Assembly (NCBI RefSeq): GCF_003096095.1 | Contig: NZ_CP015453.1 | Span: 3,100,001 to 3,164,000 of the forward strand | DNA length: 64,000 nt | Source of the DNA: Dietzia psychralcaliphila | Lineage (GTDB): Bacteria; Actinomycetota; Actinomycetes; Mycobacteriales; Mycobacteriaceae | Direction: 5' to 3' | Part shown: positions 27,142-35,520 of the stretch, piece after piece | How positions within the stretch are numbered: position 1 is the first letter of the stretch | Layout: the number at the start of each line of letters is the position of its first letter | Made by a program: the position numbers and the translations under genes | Notes under the pieces: generated by a model | The model's database searches: none | What the model was told of the DNA's origin: nothing | Seen by the model: the letters and a program-made list of their open reading frames with translations, nothing else

Positions 27142-28452
27142 TCAGGACGCCGCGGCAGCCTCCCGCCGGGCCCGGTAGGCCGCCATCGTGCCCGCGTACG
27201 AGGCGAGCAGTCCGTCGGCCGTGGAATCCCAGGAGAACGCCGAGGCATGAACCGGGGCGGCCCGCGACATCGACAGGCGGCGGTCGTCGTCGTCGAGCAG
27301 TCCCACCAACGTCTCCGCCCACACCCGCGGATCGTGACCGTCCACGGTGATCCCGGTGCGACCGTCGTCGACGGCCGTGGTCAACCCGCCCACAGCGGCG
27401 GCCACCACCGGCGTGCCACAGGCCTGGGCCTCCAGGGCGACGAGCCCGAACGACTCCGAGTACGACGGCACGGCCACGATGTCGGCGGCGCGGTAGACGT
27501 CCACCAGCTCGGACGGCGGACGAGGGGCGAGGAAGCACACGCGGTCGGACACGCCGAGCTCCTCGGCCAGATCCATGAGCGAGTGCGGGCGCTCCAGCCC
27601 GGACCCGCTGGGCCCGCCCACCACCATCAGGCGCACGTCGCGGTGAGGCTGGGTGCGCACGATCTCGGCCAGCGCGCGCACGATCACGTCGGGGGCCTTG
27701 AGCGGCTGGATCCGGCCGACGAACGCGATCACCTCCGACCGCTGCGACAACCCCAGTGTCCGGCGGGCACGCTCGGTCCCGCGCTGCGTGCCAGGGGTGT
27801 ACTGCTCGAGGTCGGCGCCCGGGGGCACCACGTCGATGTGGGCGGGGTCGGCGTCGTAGTAGCCCACCAGCTCGTCGCGCTCGCCGGTGGTGTTGACGAC
27901 GAGCCGGTGCGCGGAGTCCACGATCTGCTGCTCCCCGATGCGCCGGGATTCCGGCTCCGGGGTGTCGCCGTCGGCCAGAACCGCGTTCTTCACCTCCGCC
28001 AGGGTGTGGGCGGTGTGGACCAGCGGCACCCCCCAGTGCTCGGAGGCCACCAGCCCGGCCTGCCCGGACAGCCAGTAGTGGGAGTGGATGAGGTCGTAGT
28101 GCCCGGGCGCGTGACCGGCCTCCGCCCGCATCACGCCGGCGACGAACGGGCACAGCTGCGTGGGCAGGTCCTCCTTGCGCAGCCCCTCGAACGGCCCGGC
28201 CACGATGTTGCGCACCAGCACGCCGTCGCCGGCCTCCTCGACCGGCGGCTGCGAGGAGTGGGTGGCGCGGGTGAAGATCTCGACCTCCACGCCCCGGCGG
28301 GCCAGTCGGCGCGCGGTCTGCAGCACGTACACGTTGAGCCCGCCCGCGTCGCCCGTGCCCGGCTGGGCCAGCGGCGAGGTGTGGAAGGACAGCACGGCGA
28401 TTCGTCGAGGGAGGGGGGCCTCGGTGCCGGTGCGGAGATCAGAGACGGTCAC
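27142..28452 (-). CDS. mshA: D-inositol-3-phosphate glycosyltransferase, mycothiol synthesis
   Basis: GT4 glycosyltransferase that joins N-acetylglucosamine to inositol-3-phosphate in the first step of mycothiol synthesis. It has 436 residues. Signatures: '[20 protein letters not shown]' near the N-terminus, '[16 protein letters not shown]', '[14 protein letters not shown]'-type nucleotide-binding region ('[14 protein letters not shown]'), and '[20 protein letters not shown]' with the E-x7-E motif. The GTG at 28450-28452 gives the usual N-terminus before the first strand. It marks the organism as a mycothiol-producing actinobacterium. Its spacing to the YbjN gene is 175 bases. Confidence 0.95.
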   Translation of the reverse strand: MTVSDLRTGTEAPLPRRIAVLSFHTSPLAQPGTGDAGGLNVYVLQTARRLARRGVEVEIFTRATHSSQPPVEEAGDGVLVRNIVAGPFEGLRKEDLPTQLCPFVAGVMRAEAGHAPGHYDLIHSHYWLSGQAGLVASEHWGVPLVHTAHTLAEVKNAVLADGDTPEPESRRIGEQQIVDSAHRLVVNTTGERDELVGYYDADPAHIDVVPPGADLEQYTPGTQRGTERARRTLGLSQRSEVIAFVGRIQPLKAPDVIVRALAEIVRTQPHRDVRLMVVGGPSGSGLERPHSLMDLAEELGVSDRVCFLAPRPPSELVDVYRAADIVAVPSYSESFGLVALEAQACGTPVVAAAVGGLTTAVDDGRTGITVDGHDPRVWAETLVGLLDDDDRRLSMSRAAPVHASAFSWDSTADGLLASYAGTMAAYRARREAAAAS

Positions 28453-28533
28453 CCCACCGATTGTGCCCGCGACGACGACGAGGCGCACTCCGGCTGGGGA
28501 GGACCTCCCCGTCTCCGCGTCGCGGACAGGCGG

Positions 28534-29412
28534 TTACAGTCCGGCGGCGAAGGCGTCGAGTTCGGACAGGAACCGCGGCATCTCCTCGAGGAACGGCGCG
28601 TGCGCCGACTCTGCGAAGCCCACGTGGCGTGCGCCCGGGATCATCTCGGCGTTGGCCTGACCGGCGGACGGCAGCACCACCCCGTCGTGCTCCCCGTGCA
28701 TCACCAGCGCGGGGACGGTCAGGCCGCGCAGGGTGTCGTCGTGGTCCACTCGCCGCGTGAGCAGCTTCTGCCGCACGGCGGGCGGCGTGGCCAGGGACAG
28801 CCCGAGGATCCGCTGCCGGTCGGTGCCACTGCCCGAGCGCATCATCGCCTCACCGAAGCTCGTGAACGCCTCGAGCGCGACAGAGGGCTTCTCGTCGAAC
28901 GCGCCGCCCGAGGTGACCTCCTTCATCGCCGGCCCGACCGCCCCGCCGGCCGAGCGGGAGAGCGAGGTCACCGCGCCACACAGCACCAGGCCGGCGACCC
29001 GGCCCTCACCGCGCGAGGCCAGGTAGTCGGAGACCACGACCCCGCCGTACGACCAGCCAAGCAGGATCGCGCCGGCGTTGGTTCCATCCCCGCTACCCCC
29101 GCCCTCACCGATCCCGGCGGCGTCGAGCACCGCCTCCAGGTCGTCGGCCCACTGCTGCGACGAGTCGTACCCCGCCTCCGGGACGCCGGAGTGCCCGTGC
29201 CCGCGCAGGTCCACCGCCACCACCCGGAACCGCCCGGCCAGCGCCTCCAGCAATTCCGGCCCCCAGCAGGCGCTCGACTGGGCCCAGCCGTGGACCAGCA
29301 CCAACGGGCGGGCGGCGGGGTCGCCGAGGACGCGGTAGGCGAGGACGGTGCCGTCCGAGGAGACAGCGGAGGCGAGGGCCGGTATGGGTGTGGGCGTGGG
29401 TGCAGAGCTCAT
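28534..29412 (-). CDS. alpha/beta hydrolase
   Basis: Soluble alpha/beta hydrolase of 292 residues. The oxyanion region is 'LVLVHGWAQSSACWGPEL', the nucleophile elbow is 'ILLGWSYGGVVVSDYL', the acid is in 'PALVMHGEHDGVVLP' and the histidine in 'HVGFAESAHAPFLEEMPRF', so the triad is complete. The overall pattern is that of haloperoxidase- or esterase-like enzymes; the substrate is unknown. A Gly/Ser-rich loop sits between strands 5 and 6. Two ATG codons, 29410-29412 and 29419-29421, are possible starts; the shorter is used. Confidence 0.85.
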   Translation of the reverse strand: MSSAPTPTPIPALASAVSSDGTVLAYRVLGDPAARPLVLVHGWAQSSACWGPELLEALAGRFRVVAVDLRGHGHSGVPEAGYDSSQQWADDLEAVLDAAGIGEGGGSGDGTNAGAILLGWSYGGVVVSDYLASRGEGRVAGLVLCGAVTSLSRSAGGAVGPAMKEVTSGGAFDEKPSVALEAFTSFGEAMMRSGSGTDRQRILGLSLATPPAVRQKLLTRRVDHDDTLRGLTVPALVMHGEHDGVVLPSAGQANAEMIPGARHVGFAESAHAPFLEEMPRFLSELDAFAAGL

Positions 29413-29634
29413 GGGGCTCATCGTGCCAGCCGCACATCTGCCGGGAGGGCGGCTCGGCGGCGCCACCCCTGGGCCCGCCGGTACGGCATGTCAGTCCTGC
29501 TCAGTGCACCGAGCGAACACGCGGCCCACTCCACGCCGGGTGCGCTGCCGGAATGGGCCACTCGGCACCCGCAGGTCGGCCGAGGCTGAGCGTTCCGGCA
29601 GCGCGAGCCGGACCGGGGCGGCTACCGTGGGCCA

Positions 29635-30084
29635 ATGGCAACCACCACCACCCAGATCGACGCCGACGTCGTGGTCCGCGACTTCTTCGACGCCCTCATC
29701 TCGGGCACCGTCCCCGCCGCCGCCGACCTGCTGGCCGACGACGTGTGGTGGGCCAACATCGGACTCCCGACCATCCGGGGCAAGCGCGACGTGGTCAAGG
29801 CGCTGGCGGCCATGGGCGCCAACGTGGACTTCGACGCGGAGATCCACCACCTCGCCGTGGGCGCACCGGCGGACCCGTCCGCCCCCGGATCACCGACGAT
29901 CGTCCTCACCGAGCGCACCGACTACCTGGGGGTCGGGCGTTTCCGCTGCGGCTTCTGGGTCTGCGGGCGCCTCGAGGTCCGGGACGGCCAGATCTGCGGC
30001 TGGCAGGACTACTTCTCCAAGTCCGACATGGCCCTCGGCGCGGTGCGCGGCCTGGTGGGGATGGTCACCGGCCGGGGCCGCTGA
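29635..30084 (+). CDS. limonene-1,2-epoxide hydrolase-like protein (EphG type)
   Basis: A 149-residue protein of the SnoaL/limonene-epoxide-hydrolase fold. The catalytic Arg-x-Asp is in 'TERTDYLGVG', the second Asp in 'CGWQDYFSKSD', and the Asn that positions water in 'DVWWANIGLPTIRGK', so the Asp-Arg-Asp triad known from this family appears intact. Such enzymes add water to epoxides of terpenes, sterols or fatty acids; the substrate here is unknown. The 3' end overlaps the convergent RsbW-like gene by 20 bases. A broken relative of the same gene lies at 35083-35286. Confidence 0.87.
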   Translation: MATTTTQIDADVVVRDFFDALISGTVPAAADLLADDVWWANIGLPTIRGKRDVVKALAAMGANVDFDAEIHHLAVGAPADPSAPGSPTIVLTERTDYLGVGRFRCGFWVCGRLEVRDGQICGWQDYFSKSDMALGAVRGLVGMVTGRGR

Positions 30085-30520
30085 CCTCGTCGTCGTCCGA
30101 CTGTTCCCCCCCGCGGTCGCGGTAGCAGGCCAGCCGCCAGACGTTGTCGCCCCCGCGTCGGCGGTACTCCAGCTCGTCGAGCGCCTCCAGCGCGATCGCC
30201 AGTCCCCGGCCGCGTTCGGCGAAGACGTCCGGCATCTGCACGGCACGCAGGTCTACCCGGGCGGGGCTGCCGTCGTCGGTGAAACGGGCCTCGAGTCGGT
30301 CCGGCGCCAGTTCCAGCACCAGGTTCAAGGTCACAGGAGCACCGTCCCCGGCGTGCTCGATGATGTTCGCGCCGATCTCGGCCACAGCCACTTCGAACCG
30401 CAGCCGGACCTCCTCCTCGACCCGGCCGGCCGAGAACATCTCCCCGACCAGATCCAGGACCGGGTCCAGCGTTCCCTCATCGGTGGTGAGGGTCAGCTCC
30501 CAGCGATCGTCAGTCGCCAT
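30065..30520 (-). CDS. RsbW/SpoIIAB-like anti-sigma (serine kinase) ATPase
   Basis: A 151-residue GHKL ATPase of the anti-sigma-factor kinase type (HATPase_c_2). The N-box is 'EVAVAEIGANIIEHAGDG' at about residues 43-60, the G-box 'FAERGRGLAIALEALDEL' follows at 110-125. Such kinases bind a sigma factor or other partner and phosphorylate the cognate STAS protein on serine. Here the STAS gene lies directly upstream and overlaps by 11 bases. No sigma-factor gene is in the window, so the partner could be a distant sigma factor or the glycosyltransferase of the operon. The C-terminus is acidic and runs 20 bases into the opposing epoxide-hydrolase-like gene. Confidence 0.88.
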   Translation of the reverse strand: MATDDRWELTLTTDEGTLDPVLDLVGEMFSAGRVEEEVRLRFEVAVAEIGANIIEHAGDGAPVTLNLVLELAPDRLEARFTDDGSPARVDLRAVQMPDVFAERGRGLAIALEALDELEYRRRGGDNVWRLACYRDRGGEQSDDDEVSGPGR

Positions 30521-30845
30521 CGAAGGCGGTGTTCGCCGACTCGTACGCCGTGAGCACCCGGTCGAGCCGGGTGAGCTTCAACACGCTGCGGACCTGCGTG
30601 TTCGGGGCGGCGATACGCAGGTCTCCCCCGGCCTGACGCGCGGCCTTGAGTCCGGAGATCAGCGCTCCGAGGCCGGAGGAGTCGATGAACTCCGTGGCGC
30701 TGAGGTCCACCACCACCCGGCGCGAGCCGCCGTCGACCAGGTCGCGCAGTTGGTCGCGGAGGCCGGGCGCGGCCACCATGTTCAGTCGACCGGTCGGCTG
30801 CACCACCACCGCGGTGCCGACCTCCCGGATGTCGTAGGCGGTCAT
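30510..30845 (-). CDS. STAS-domain anti-anti-sigma factor (RsbV/SpoIIAA-like)
   Basis: A 111-residue single STAS domain. The phosphorylation site is 'TEFIDSSGLGALISGLK', with Ser56 as the likely phosphoacceptor by comparison with SpoIIAA Ser58. In partner-switching systems the unphosphorylated form binds the kinase and frees its target; the phosphatase encoded two genes upstream would regenerate it. The ATG at 30843-30845 has AAGGAG just upstream and overlaps the glycosyltransferase stop in an ATGA. Confidence 0.93.
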   Translation of the reverse strand: MTAYDIREVGTAVVVQPTGRLNMVAAPGLRDQLRDLVDGGSRRVVVDLSATEFIDSSGLGALISGLKAARQAGGDLRIAAPNTQVRSVLKLTRLDRVLTAYESANTAFDGD

Positions 30846-32812
30846 GACGCTCCTTCTCTGTCGGGTCCACGGTAGCGAGCGGCCCGGATGACCACCGACA
30901 GAATGAACAGGTCGAACACCACCCAGACCAGATTCACCGTCACCCCCAGGACGGAGATTGCCCCCAGGTACAGGCGCACTGCACCGATGAGAGCCGCCAC
31001 CACCAGGAACACCATGACGGTCAGCTGCGGCCGGAACAGGTACCACGGGGTCGCGCCCTCGCCCTGACGGGTCTTGGGAGTGACCGCGAAGTCGAGGGGC
31101 TTACCGAAGTACACATTGCGCGCGGCAGTCCAACACGCAGCGATCCACACCGGGAACAGGGCCAGACTGTACTGCTGGCCCCGCCACGTCGGGCTACCCC
31201 GGCCGGCGATGTAGAACAAGAGCTGACTGAGGACGAGGAACGGGATCAGTCGGGCGAAGAAGTCCACACTCCAGGCCTGGACGGGCAGTATCCCGAAGGT
31301 CAGGTAGATCACCGGGGCGGCGAAATACGCCAGGGCCGCGAAGCCCGACAGATAGCTCCACATGGTCGACCAGTACATCAACCGCTGGGCGAGTGTCAGA
31401 CCCCGTTGCACCAGCGGGTTCTCGCGCAACATCACCTGGATCGTGCCCTGCGCCCACCGCAGGCGCTGGGTGAGCATCGTCTTGGGGTCCTCGGGCGCGA
31501 GGCCGTAGGCCAGGATCTCGTGGTGGTAGGCGGTCCGCCAGCCCGCGGCGTGCAGACGCATCGCGGTGGCCATGTCCTCGGTGACCGAGATCGTCGCCAG
31601 GGCCTGCGTCGGTTCCGCCTCGTCGGCCCGGTCGATGTCCACGGCGCGGATCAGCGCCCGGACCGACTCGAGCGCCCCCAGCGGCGACCACTCCCGATCC
31701 GACAGCTGGTCGAGCACCACCTCGTCGAGGACCATCGCGTCTGTCCCGTGCTCGTCCAGCGCCGCGATCGCCTCGAGGTCCGCCCGGATCGCACCCATGT
31801 CGGCGTCCACCACCGTGCGGGCGGCGGCGTCCACCGTCTGCTGGAACCCGTAGGTGATCTCCGCCAGGGACCCGCCCGCCTTGAGGTCGGCGCGGGCAGT
31901 GCGCACGGCCCGCCGGACGGACCCGAGCGCCGCCCCCACCTCCGGCTGGTCGGCCGGGACGTTGCGCTGCGCCCGCCTGATCACCCTGCCGGCCGTCCGC
32001 AGGGCGCGATCCACCCCGTCCTCGACCGCCTTGACGTACCCGGTGATGCCGAGCTGCATCAGCGCCTCGCGGCGCAGTACGGCGTTCGATCCGCAGAAGA
32101 ACGCCGCGTTCCAGCCGTCCTTGCCCTGCTGGATGGGGCCGTAGAACAGCGGGGCCTGGCTACCCAGCGGGTCGGATCCGGGGACGTTGGTGAAGTACTG
32201 CGGCGTCTGGACCAGCGCCATCCCGTCATCCGTGAAATACCCGAGGGTCCGGTCGAGGATCTCCGGCTCCGGGATCTGGTCGGCGTCCAGGATCAGCAGG
32301 AACTCCCCGTCGGTGTGGAGCAGGGCGTTGATGAGGTTTCCGGCCTTGGCATGGCGGGGCTTGTTGGTCCAACTCGCCGACCGGGTGAGGTAGTCGACCC
32401 CCAACTCCTCGGCGGCGGCCGCCAGTTCCGGACGTGCGCCGTCGTCGAGGATCCAAGTGCGGTGCGGGTAGCGGATGCGCTTGGCCGCCGCCGCCGTCTT
32501 CAGCACCAGGTCGAGGGGCTCGTTGTAGGTGGTGATGAAGACGTCGACGCTCAACCCCTCCGGCGCGGGCGACGGCTCGGGGCGTCGCCTCAGCCGCCAC
32601 ATCGTCACGGCGAACAGAATCGAGTCGATCAGGCTGTACGTCTCCGCGAGCACCAGCGGGACGGCGATCCACCAGGCATCCCAGTTCACCGAGAACAACC
32701 ACCGCCACACGATGTAGTTCAGCCCGACGATCACGGTCACCACGATGAGCAACCGCAGGTACGGCGACGGGTACTCGCTCCGCGGCACCGTCGGTGCCGG
32801 GACCGTGCTCAT
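30842..32812 (-). CDS. cellulose-synthase-like membrane glycosyltransferase (GT2) with a large helical insert
   Basis: A 656-residue processive-type GT2 enzyme. Two membrane helices (about 20-40 and 47-71) precede the catalytic domain: 'VDVFITTYNEPLD' , the D-x-D in 'LLILDADQIPEP', 'FFCGSNAVLRREAL', the T-E-D of 'ISVTEDMATAMRLHA' (411-413) and Q-R-L-R-W (449-453). Five more helices follow, with a gating-loop-like 'LDFAVTPKTRQG'. This is the BcsA core, but no C-terminal PilZ domain is present. Between 'FFCGS' and T-E-D lies an extra helical stretch of about 145 residues (260-405), absent from BcsA. The product should be an extruded polysaccharide; its sugar is unknown. Both ends overlap neighbours in ATGA, tying it to the phosphatase and STAS genes. 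Confidence 0.9.
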   Translation of the reverse strand: MSTVPAPTVPRSEYPSPYLRLLIVVTVIVGLNYIVWRWLFSVNWDAWWIAVPLVLAETYSLIDSILFAVTMWRLRRRPEPSPAPEGLSVDVFITTYNEPLDLVLKTAAAAKRIRYPHRTWILDDGARPELAAAAEELGVDYLTRSASWTNKPRHAKAGNLINALLHTDGEFLLILDADQIPEPEILDRTLGYFTDDGMALVQTPQYFTNVPGSDPLGSQAPLFYGPIQQGKDGWNAAFFCGSNAVLRREALMQLGITGYVKAVEDGVDRALRTAGRVIRRAQRNVPADQPEVGAALGSVRRAVRTARADLKAGGSLAEITYGFQQTVDAAARTVVDADMGAIRADLEAIAALDEHGTDAMVLDEVVLDQLSDREWSPLGALESVRALIRAVDIDRADEAEPTQALATISVTEDMATAMRLHAAGWRTAYHHEILAYGLAPEDPKTMLTQRLRWAQGTIQVMLRENPLVQRGLTLAQRLMYWSTMWSYLSGFAALAYFAAPVIYLTFGILPVQAWSVDFFARLIPFLVLSQLLFYIAGRGSPTWRGQQYSLALFPVWIAACWTAARNVYFGKPLDFAVTPKTRQGEGATPWYLFRPQLTVMVFLVVAALIGAVRLYLGAISVLGVTVNLVWVVFDLFILSVVIRAARYRGPDREGAS

Positions 32813-34044
32813 GCCGACTCTCTCCGGACCGCCACCACGGTCACGTCGTCCAGCGGAGGCCTGCCCGCCACCAGCTCGCGTGTCGCCGCTACCAGATCGC
32901 CCGGGCGCGTGTGAGGGGCAACGAACTCCCACAACGCCTCGCGGTCGCTGTTCTCGTCCAGCAGATCGAGCAGGCCGTCCGAGCAGATCACCACCATGTC
33001 CCCCGGCTCCAGCACGGCTTCGTCCGAGGTCCAGGTGGTCCCGGGGAGGATGCCGATCGGGGGACCGCCTTCCTCGAGGGGGTCGATGCGCCCGTCGGCA
33101 CGCCGGATCAGTGCCAGGCCGTGGCCGGCATCGGTGTAGTGGATCGACCCGGTGGGCATGTCGATCGCCGCGAGGAGTGCGGTGACGAAGGTGGAGGTGT
33201 GCTCGCAGTCCTCGGTGAGGTGCTCGGCCGCGAGCGTCGTGACCGCACCGGTGTCATGCGCCCCGGCGGCCGGGCCGTACCGCTCCAGCACCCGCGACGC
33301 CCCACGCACCGAGGCGCGGACCGAGGAGGACAGAATCGCGGCCCCGAGCCCCTTGCCCATCACGTCGGCGACGGTGAGCATCAGGGCGTCCCCCCGACTG
33401 TAGTGGTCGAAGAAGTCCCCGCCCACCGTGAACGCCGGCAGGCAGGCGGCGGCCAACTCGTAGCCACGGAGCCCGACGAGGGGGCGCGGGAGCAGCTGCG
33501 TCTGGATCTCCGCGGCGCGGTCCAGCTCCGCGGTTCGTTCGAGTTCCCGTTGCGCCCACTCCGCGAGTTCGGTGAACGCCTCGATCTGCTGGGCGTCGAG
33601 GTGCCGGGGTTCGGTGTCGTAGACGCAGAAGGTACCCACGGGGTGACCGGTGGGACCATACAGCGGGTAGCCGGCGTAGAACCGGATCCCGTCCGGGCCT
33701 CCGATGCCGGGGATCTCCATGAACTCCGGGTCGGCGGCAGCGTCGGGGATCACGAGCACCGGGTCCTCGGGCCGGTTGTACGCCCGCGCGATGGTGGTGC
33801 GACAGACCGTCTTCTCCCTCGGCACCTCGTCGACCTCCAGACCCCGGATCGACTTCATCCACAGCCTGTCGCTGTCCATGAGGGCGAGCGACGCCGCCGG
33901 CACGCCCATTACCCGGCGGGCCATGCTCGTGACCTGGTCGAACCGTCCCTCGGGCGGGGTGTCGAGCATTCCGAGCCGCTCCACGTCGCGCATCCGCTCC
34001 GCCTCGACGGGGTCGGGGATGCTCCACGGGTGGGGGGTCATCAC
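32809..34044 (-). CDS. GAF-domain SpoIIE/RsbU-type PP2C phosphatase
   Basis: A 411-residue soluble protein: an N-terminal GAF domain (about 25-165, 'VPAASLALMDSDRLWMKSI', 'PLYGPTGHPVGTFCVYD'), a short coiled linker, and a SpoIIE phosphatase domain (about 190-408) with metal-binding motifs 'GGDFFDHY', 'VADVMGKGLGAAI', 'VICSDGLLDLLD' and 'PLDDVTVVAV'. All acidic residues for the metal centre are present. It should dephosphorylate the STAS protein of the same operon in response to a ligand or redox signal sensed by GAF. The start is the GTG at 34042-34044, which overlaps the upstream stop; an ATG follows directly. Confidence 0.92.
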   Translation of the reverse strand: MMTPHPWSIPDPVEAERMRDVERLGMLDTPPEGRFDQVTSMARRVMGVPAASLALMDSDRLWMKSIRGLEVDEVPREKTVCRTTIARAYNRPEDPVLVIPDAAADPEFMEIPGIGGPDGIRFYAGYPLYGPTGHPVGTFCVYDTEPRHLDAQQIEAFTELAEWAQRELERTAELDRAAEIQTQLLPRPLVGLRGYELAAACLPAFTVGGDFFDHYSRGDALMLTVADVMGKGLGAAILSSSVRASVRGASRVLERYGPAAGAHDTGAVTTLAAEHLTEDCEHTSTFVTALLAAIDMPTGSIHYTDAGHGLALIRRADGRIDPLEEGGPPIGILPGTTWTSDEAVLEPGDMVVICSDGLLDLLDENSDREALWEFVAPHTRPGDLVAATRELVAGRPPLDDVTVVAVRRESA

Positions 34045-35027
34045 GGGCGGCCCTCCCTGGTCAGGGCGCCCGCCATGGCCTCGGAGGACTCAGGGCTGCT
34101 GGCCAGGCGCCAGTCAGTCTCCTTGTTGTGGTCGAACCACACGAACGCCGTTAACTCGTCTCTGGAGTCAAGATAGCCGACGAGGTCCCGGATCCACTCC
34201 GACTTGGACCCACCCGCCTCCGCGCCGGCCACCTCCGTGACCATCACCGGCAGCCCGGGAGCGAGGGTCTCCAGCTCGTCCAGGGTGGCGCCGAAGATCT
34301 CCTCCGGCCCCTGCCACGAGCTCCACTCCTGTGTGGTCCCCCAGTTGTAGCCGTCGACGCCCACTACATCCACGTAGTCCCCGCCCGGGTACAGCTCGGC
34401 GATCGGGCTGCTGCCCGGGTGGGGGACGTTGACGGTCCAGACCCACCTCACGTTGTGTACCCCCTTGTCCTCGAACAGGTCGTGGACGTGCCGCCACCCG
34501 TCCACGTAGGTCTGCGGCGGGGTCCCGCCCGCCGGACTCCACGGGTACCAGTCGCCGTTGGCCTCGTGCGCGAACCGCAGATACACCGTGTCGCCCCAGG
34601 CGGCCAACTCGTCGGCCCAGCGGTAGAGATGGTCGTCGTGGACCCCCGCCGCGATCTGCTCCATCGGGAACGCCGCCCGGTCGTACTCGCCGTCCGCGAC
34701 CCACCGCCACGGCTCCCACGTGATGATCGGGTCCGCTCCCCACTCGCTCACCTGCGCGAGTTCGGCGATCGGGGGCGGGGCGGTGAAGTCCACGAACCAC
34801 AACACCACGCTCGGCTGCGTACCCACGGTGTCGGCGACCGCCCGGAACTCCCCCGGTGCCGCCGGCCCGCCGGGGGTGCTCACGCCGAAGCGCGGACACG
34901 CCTGGCCGGGGGCGTCGAGGGGCGCCGCCACCGGGTCGGCGGCGACATCGCACTGCCGGGGGGATCCACACGCCACGCACATCGCCGCCATCACCACCGA
35001 GACCAGGACAATCCACACCGCACGCAT
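34041..35027 (-). CDS. secreted or lipid-anchored GH26-like glycoside hydrolase
   Basis: A 328-residue exported protein. The N-terminal hydrophobic segment ends in C-V-A-C-G (Cys20), a poor lipobox, so it may be a lipoprotein or simply secreted. The rest resembles GH26 beta-mannanase-like enzymes: 'IITWEPWRWV', the acid/base Glu155 in 'LRFAHEANGDWYPWSP', 'YVDVVGVDGYNWG' and the nucleophile Glu265 in 'LPVMVTEVAGAE'. It would trim or edit a polysaccharide outside the membrane. Being the first gene of the operon with the glycosyltransferase and the partner-switch genes, it probably acts on the product of that enzyme, as hydrolases do in other exopolysaccharide operons. This link is inferred. Confidence 0.85.
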   Translation of the reverse strand: MRAVWIVLVSVVMAAMCVACGSPRQCDVAADPVAAPLDAPGQACPRFGVSTPGGPAAPGEFRAVADTVGTQPSVVLWFVDFTAPPPIAELAQVSEWGADPIITWEPWRWVADGEYDRAAFPMEQIAAGVHDDHLYRWADELAAWGDTVYLRFAHEANGDWYPWSPAGGTPPQTYVDGWRHVHDLFEDKGVHNVRWVWTVNVPHPGSSPIAELYPGGDYVDVVGVDGYNWGTTQEWSSWQGPEEIFGATLDELETLAPGLPVMVTEVAGAEAGGSKSEWIRDLVGYLDSRDELTAFVWFDHNKETDWRLASSPESSEAMAGALTREGRP

Positions 35028-35082
35028 CGGGGCCCATTGTCGCCGCCGCGCGCCGTGCCGGGCGCTGTTCTAGCCTGATCCC

Positions 35083-35286
35083 ATGAGCTTCGATCACTCC
35101 GCCGCCCGCGAGCGCCTGGCCACCCTCCCCGCCCAGGCCGGGCACGAGCTCCCGCCAGCCAGCAGGTGGACATCCGCCACCTCGCCGTCAGCGTGCCGGG
35201 GCTGCGGCTGGCAGGACTACTTCTCGGGAGCCGACATGGCCCTGGGCATGGTGCGCGGTCTTCACCGGATGATGCTCGGTCAGTAG
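35083..35286 (+). pseudogene. chimeric remnant: SDR-like 5' end joined to epoxide-hydrolase-like 3' end
   Basis: This 67-codon open frame is not a normal gene. Bases 35101-35130 are identical to 36679-36708, the codons for 'AARERLATLP' at the start of the short-chain dehydrogenase nearby. Bases 35202-35225 are identical to 29994-30017 of the epoxide-hydrolase-like gene, and the following codons give 'DYFSGADMALGMVRGL', close to 'DYFSKSDMALGAVRGL' there. Between them, a different frame reads 'VDIRHLAV', like 'AEIHHLAV' of the same gene. So it holds the end of a deleted, frameshifted second epoxide-hydrolase-like gene fused to an SDR-type 5' end. Confidence 0.75.
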
Positions 35287-35520
35287 CGGCCCCGGGACCC
35301 CACAGACCGTAAGATGAGACGTTCTTAATCTGCGACTCGGGCTTCAAGCGACCGCCGATCTCCCCTCACCCCGTGCTTTTACACTGTTCAGTCTACCTAA
35401 CAAGAATGTTGGATGAACGGTAGGCCACCACAAAACCATGGCCCCAGTCTAACGTCCTCAGGCAACACTCAACGTCGACTTACCAGTTTCGGTCGACACT
35501 CGAGGACAGGACTGATTGCA
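35287..35520 (+). promoter_or_regulatory. AT-richer upstream region of the lipase gene
   Basis: About 230 bases without a gene, clearly richer in A and T than the surroundings (for example around 35310-35415). It should hold the lipase promoter. TTTACA and TACCTA hexamers occur near 35380-35400 but their spacing does not fit a normal -35/-10 pair, so no promoter is assigned. Confidence 0.35.
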
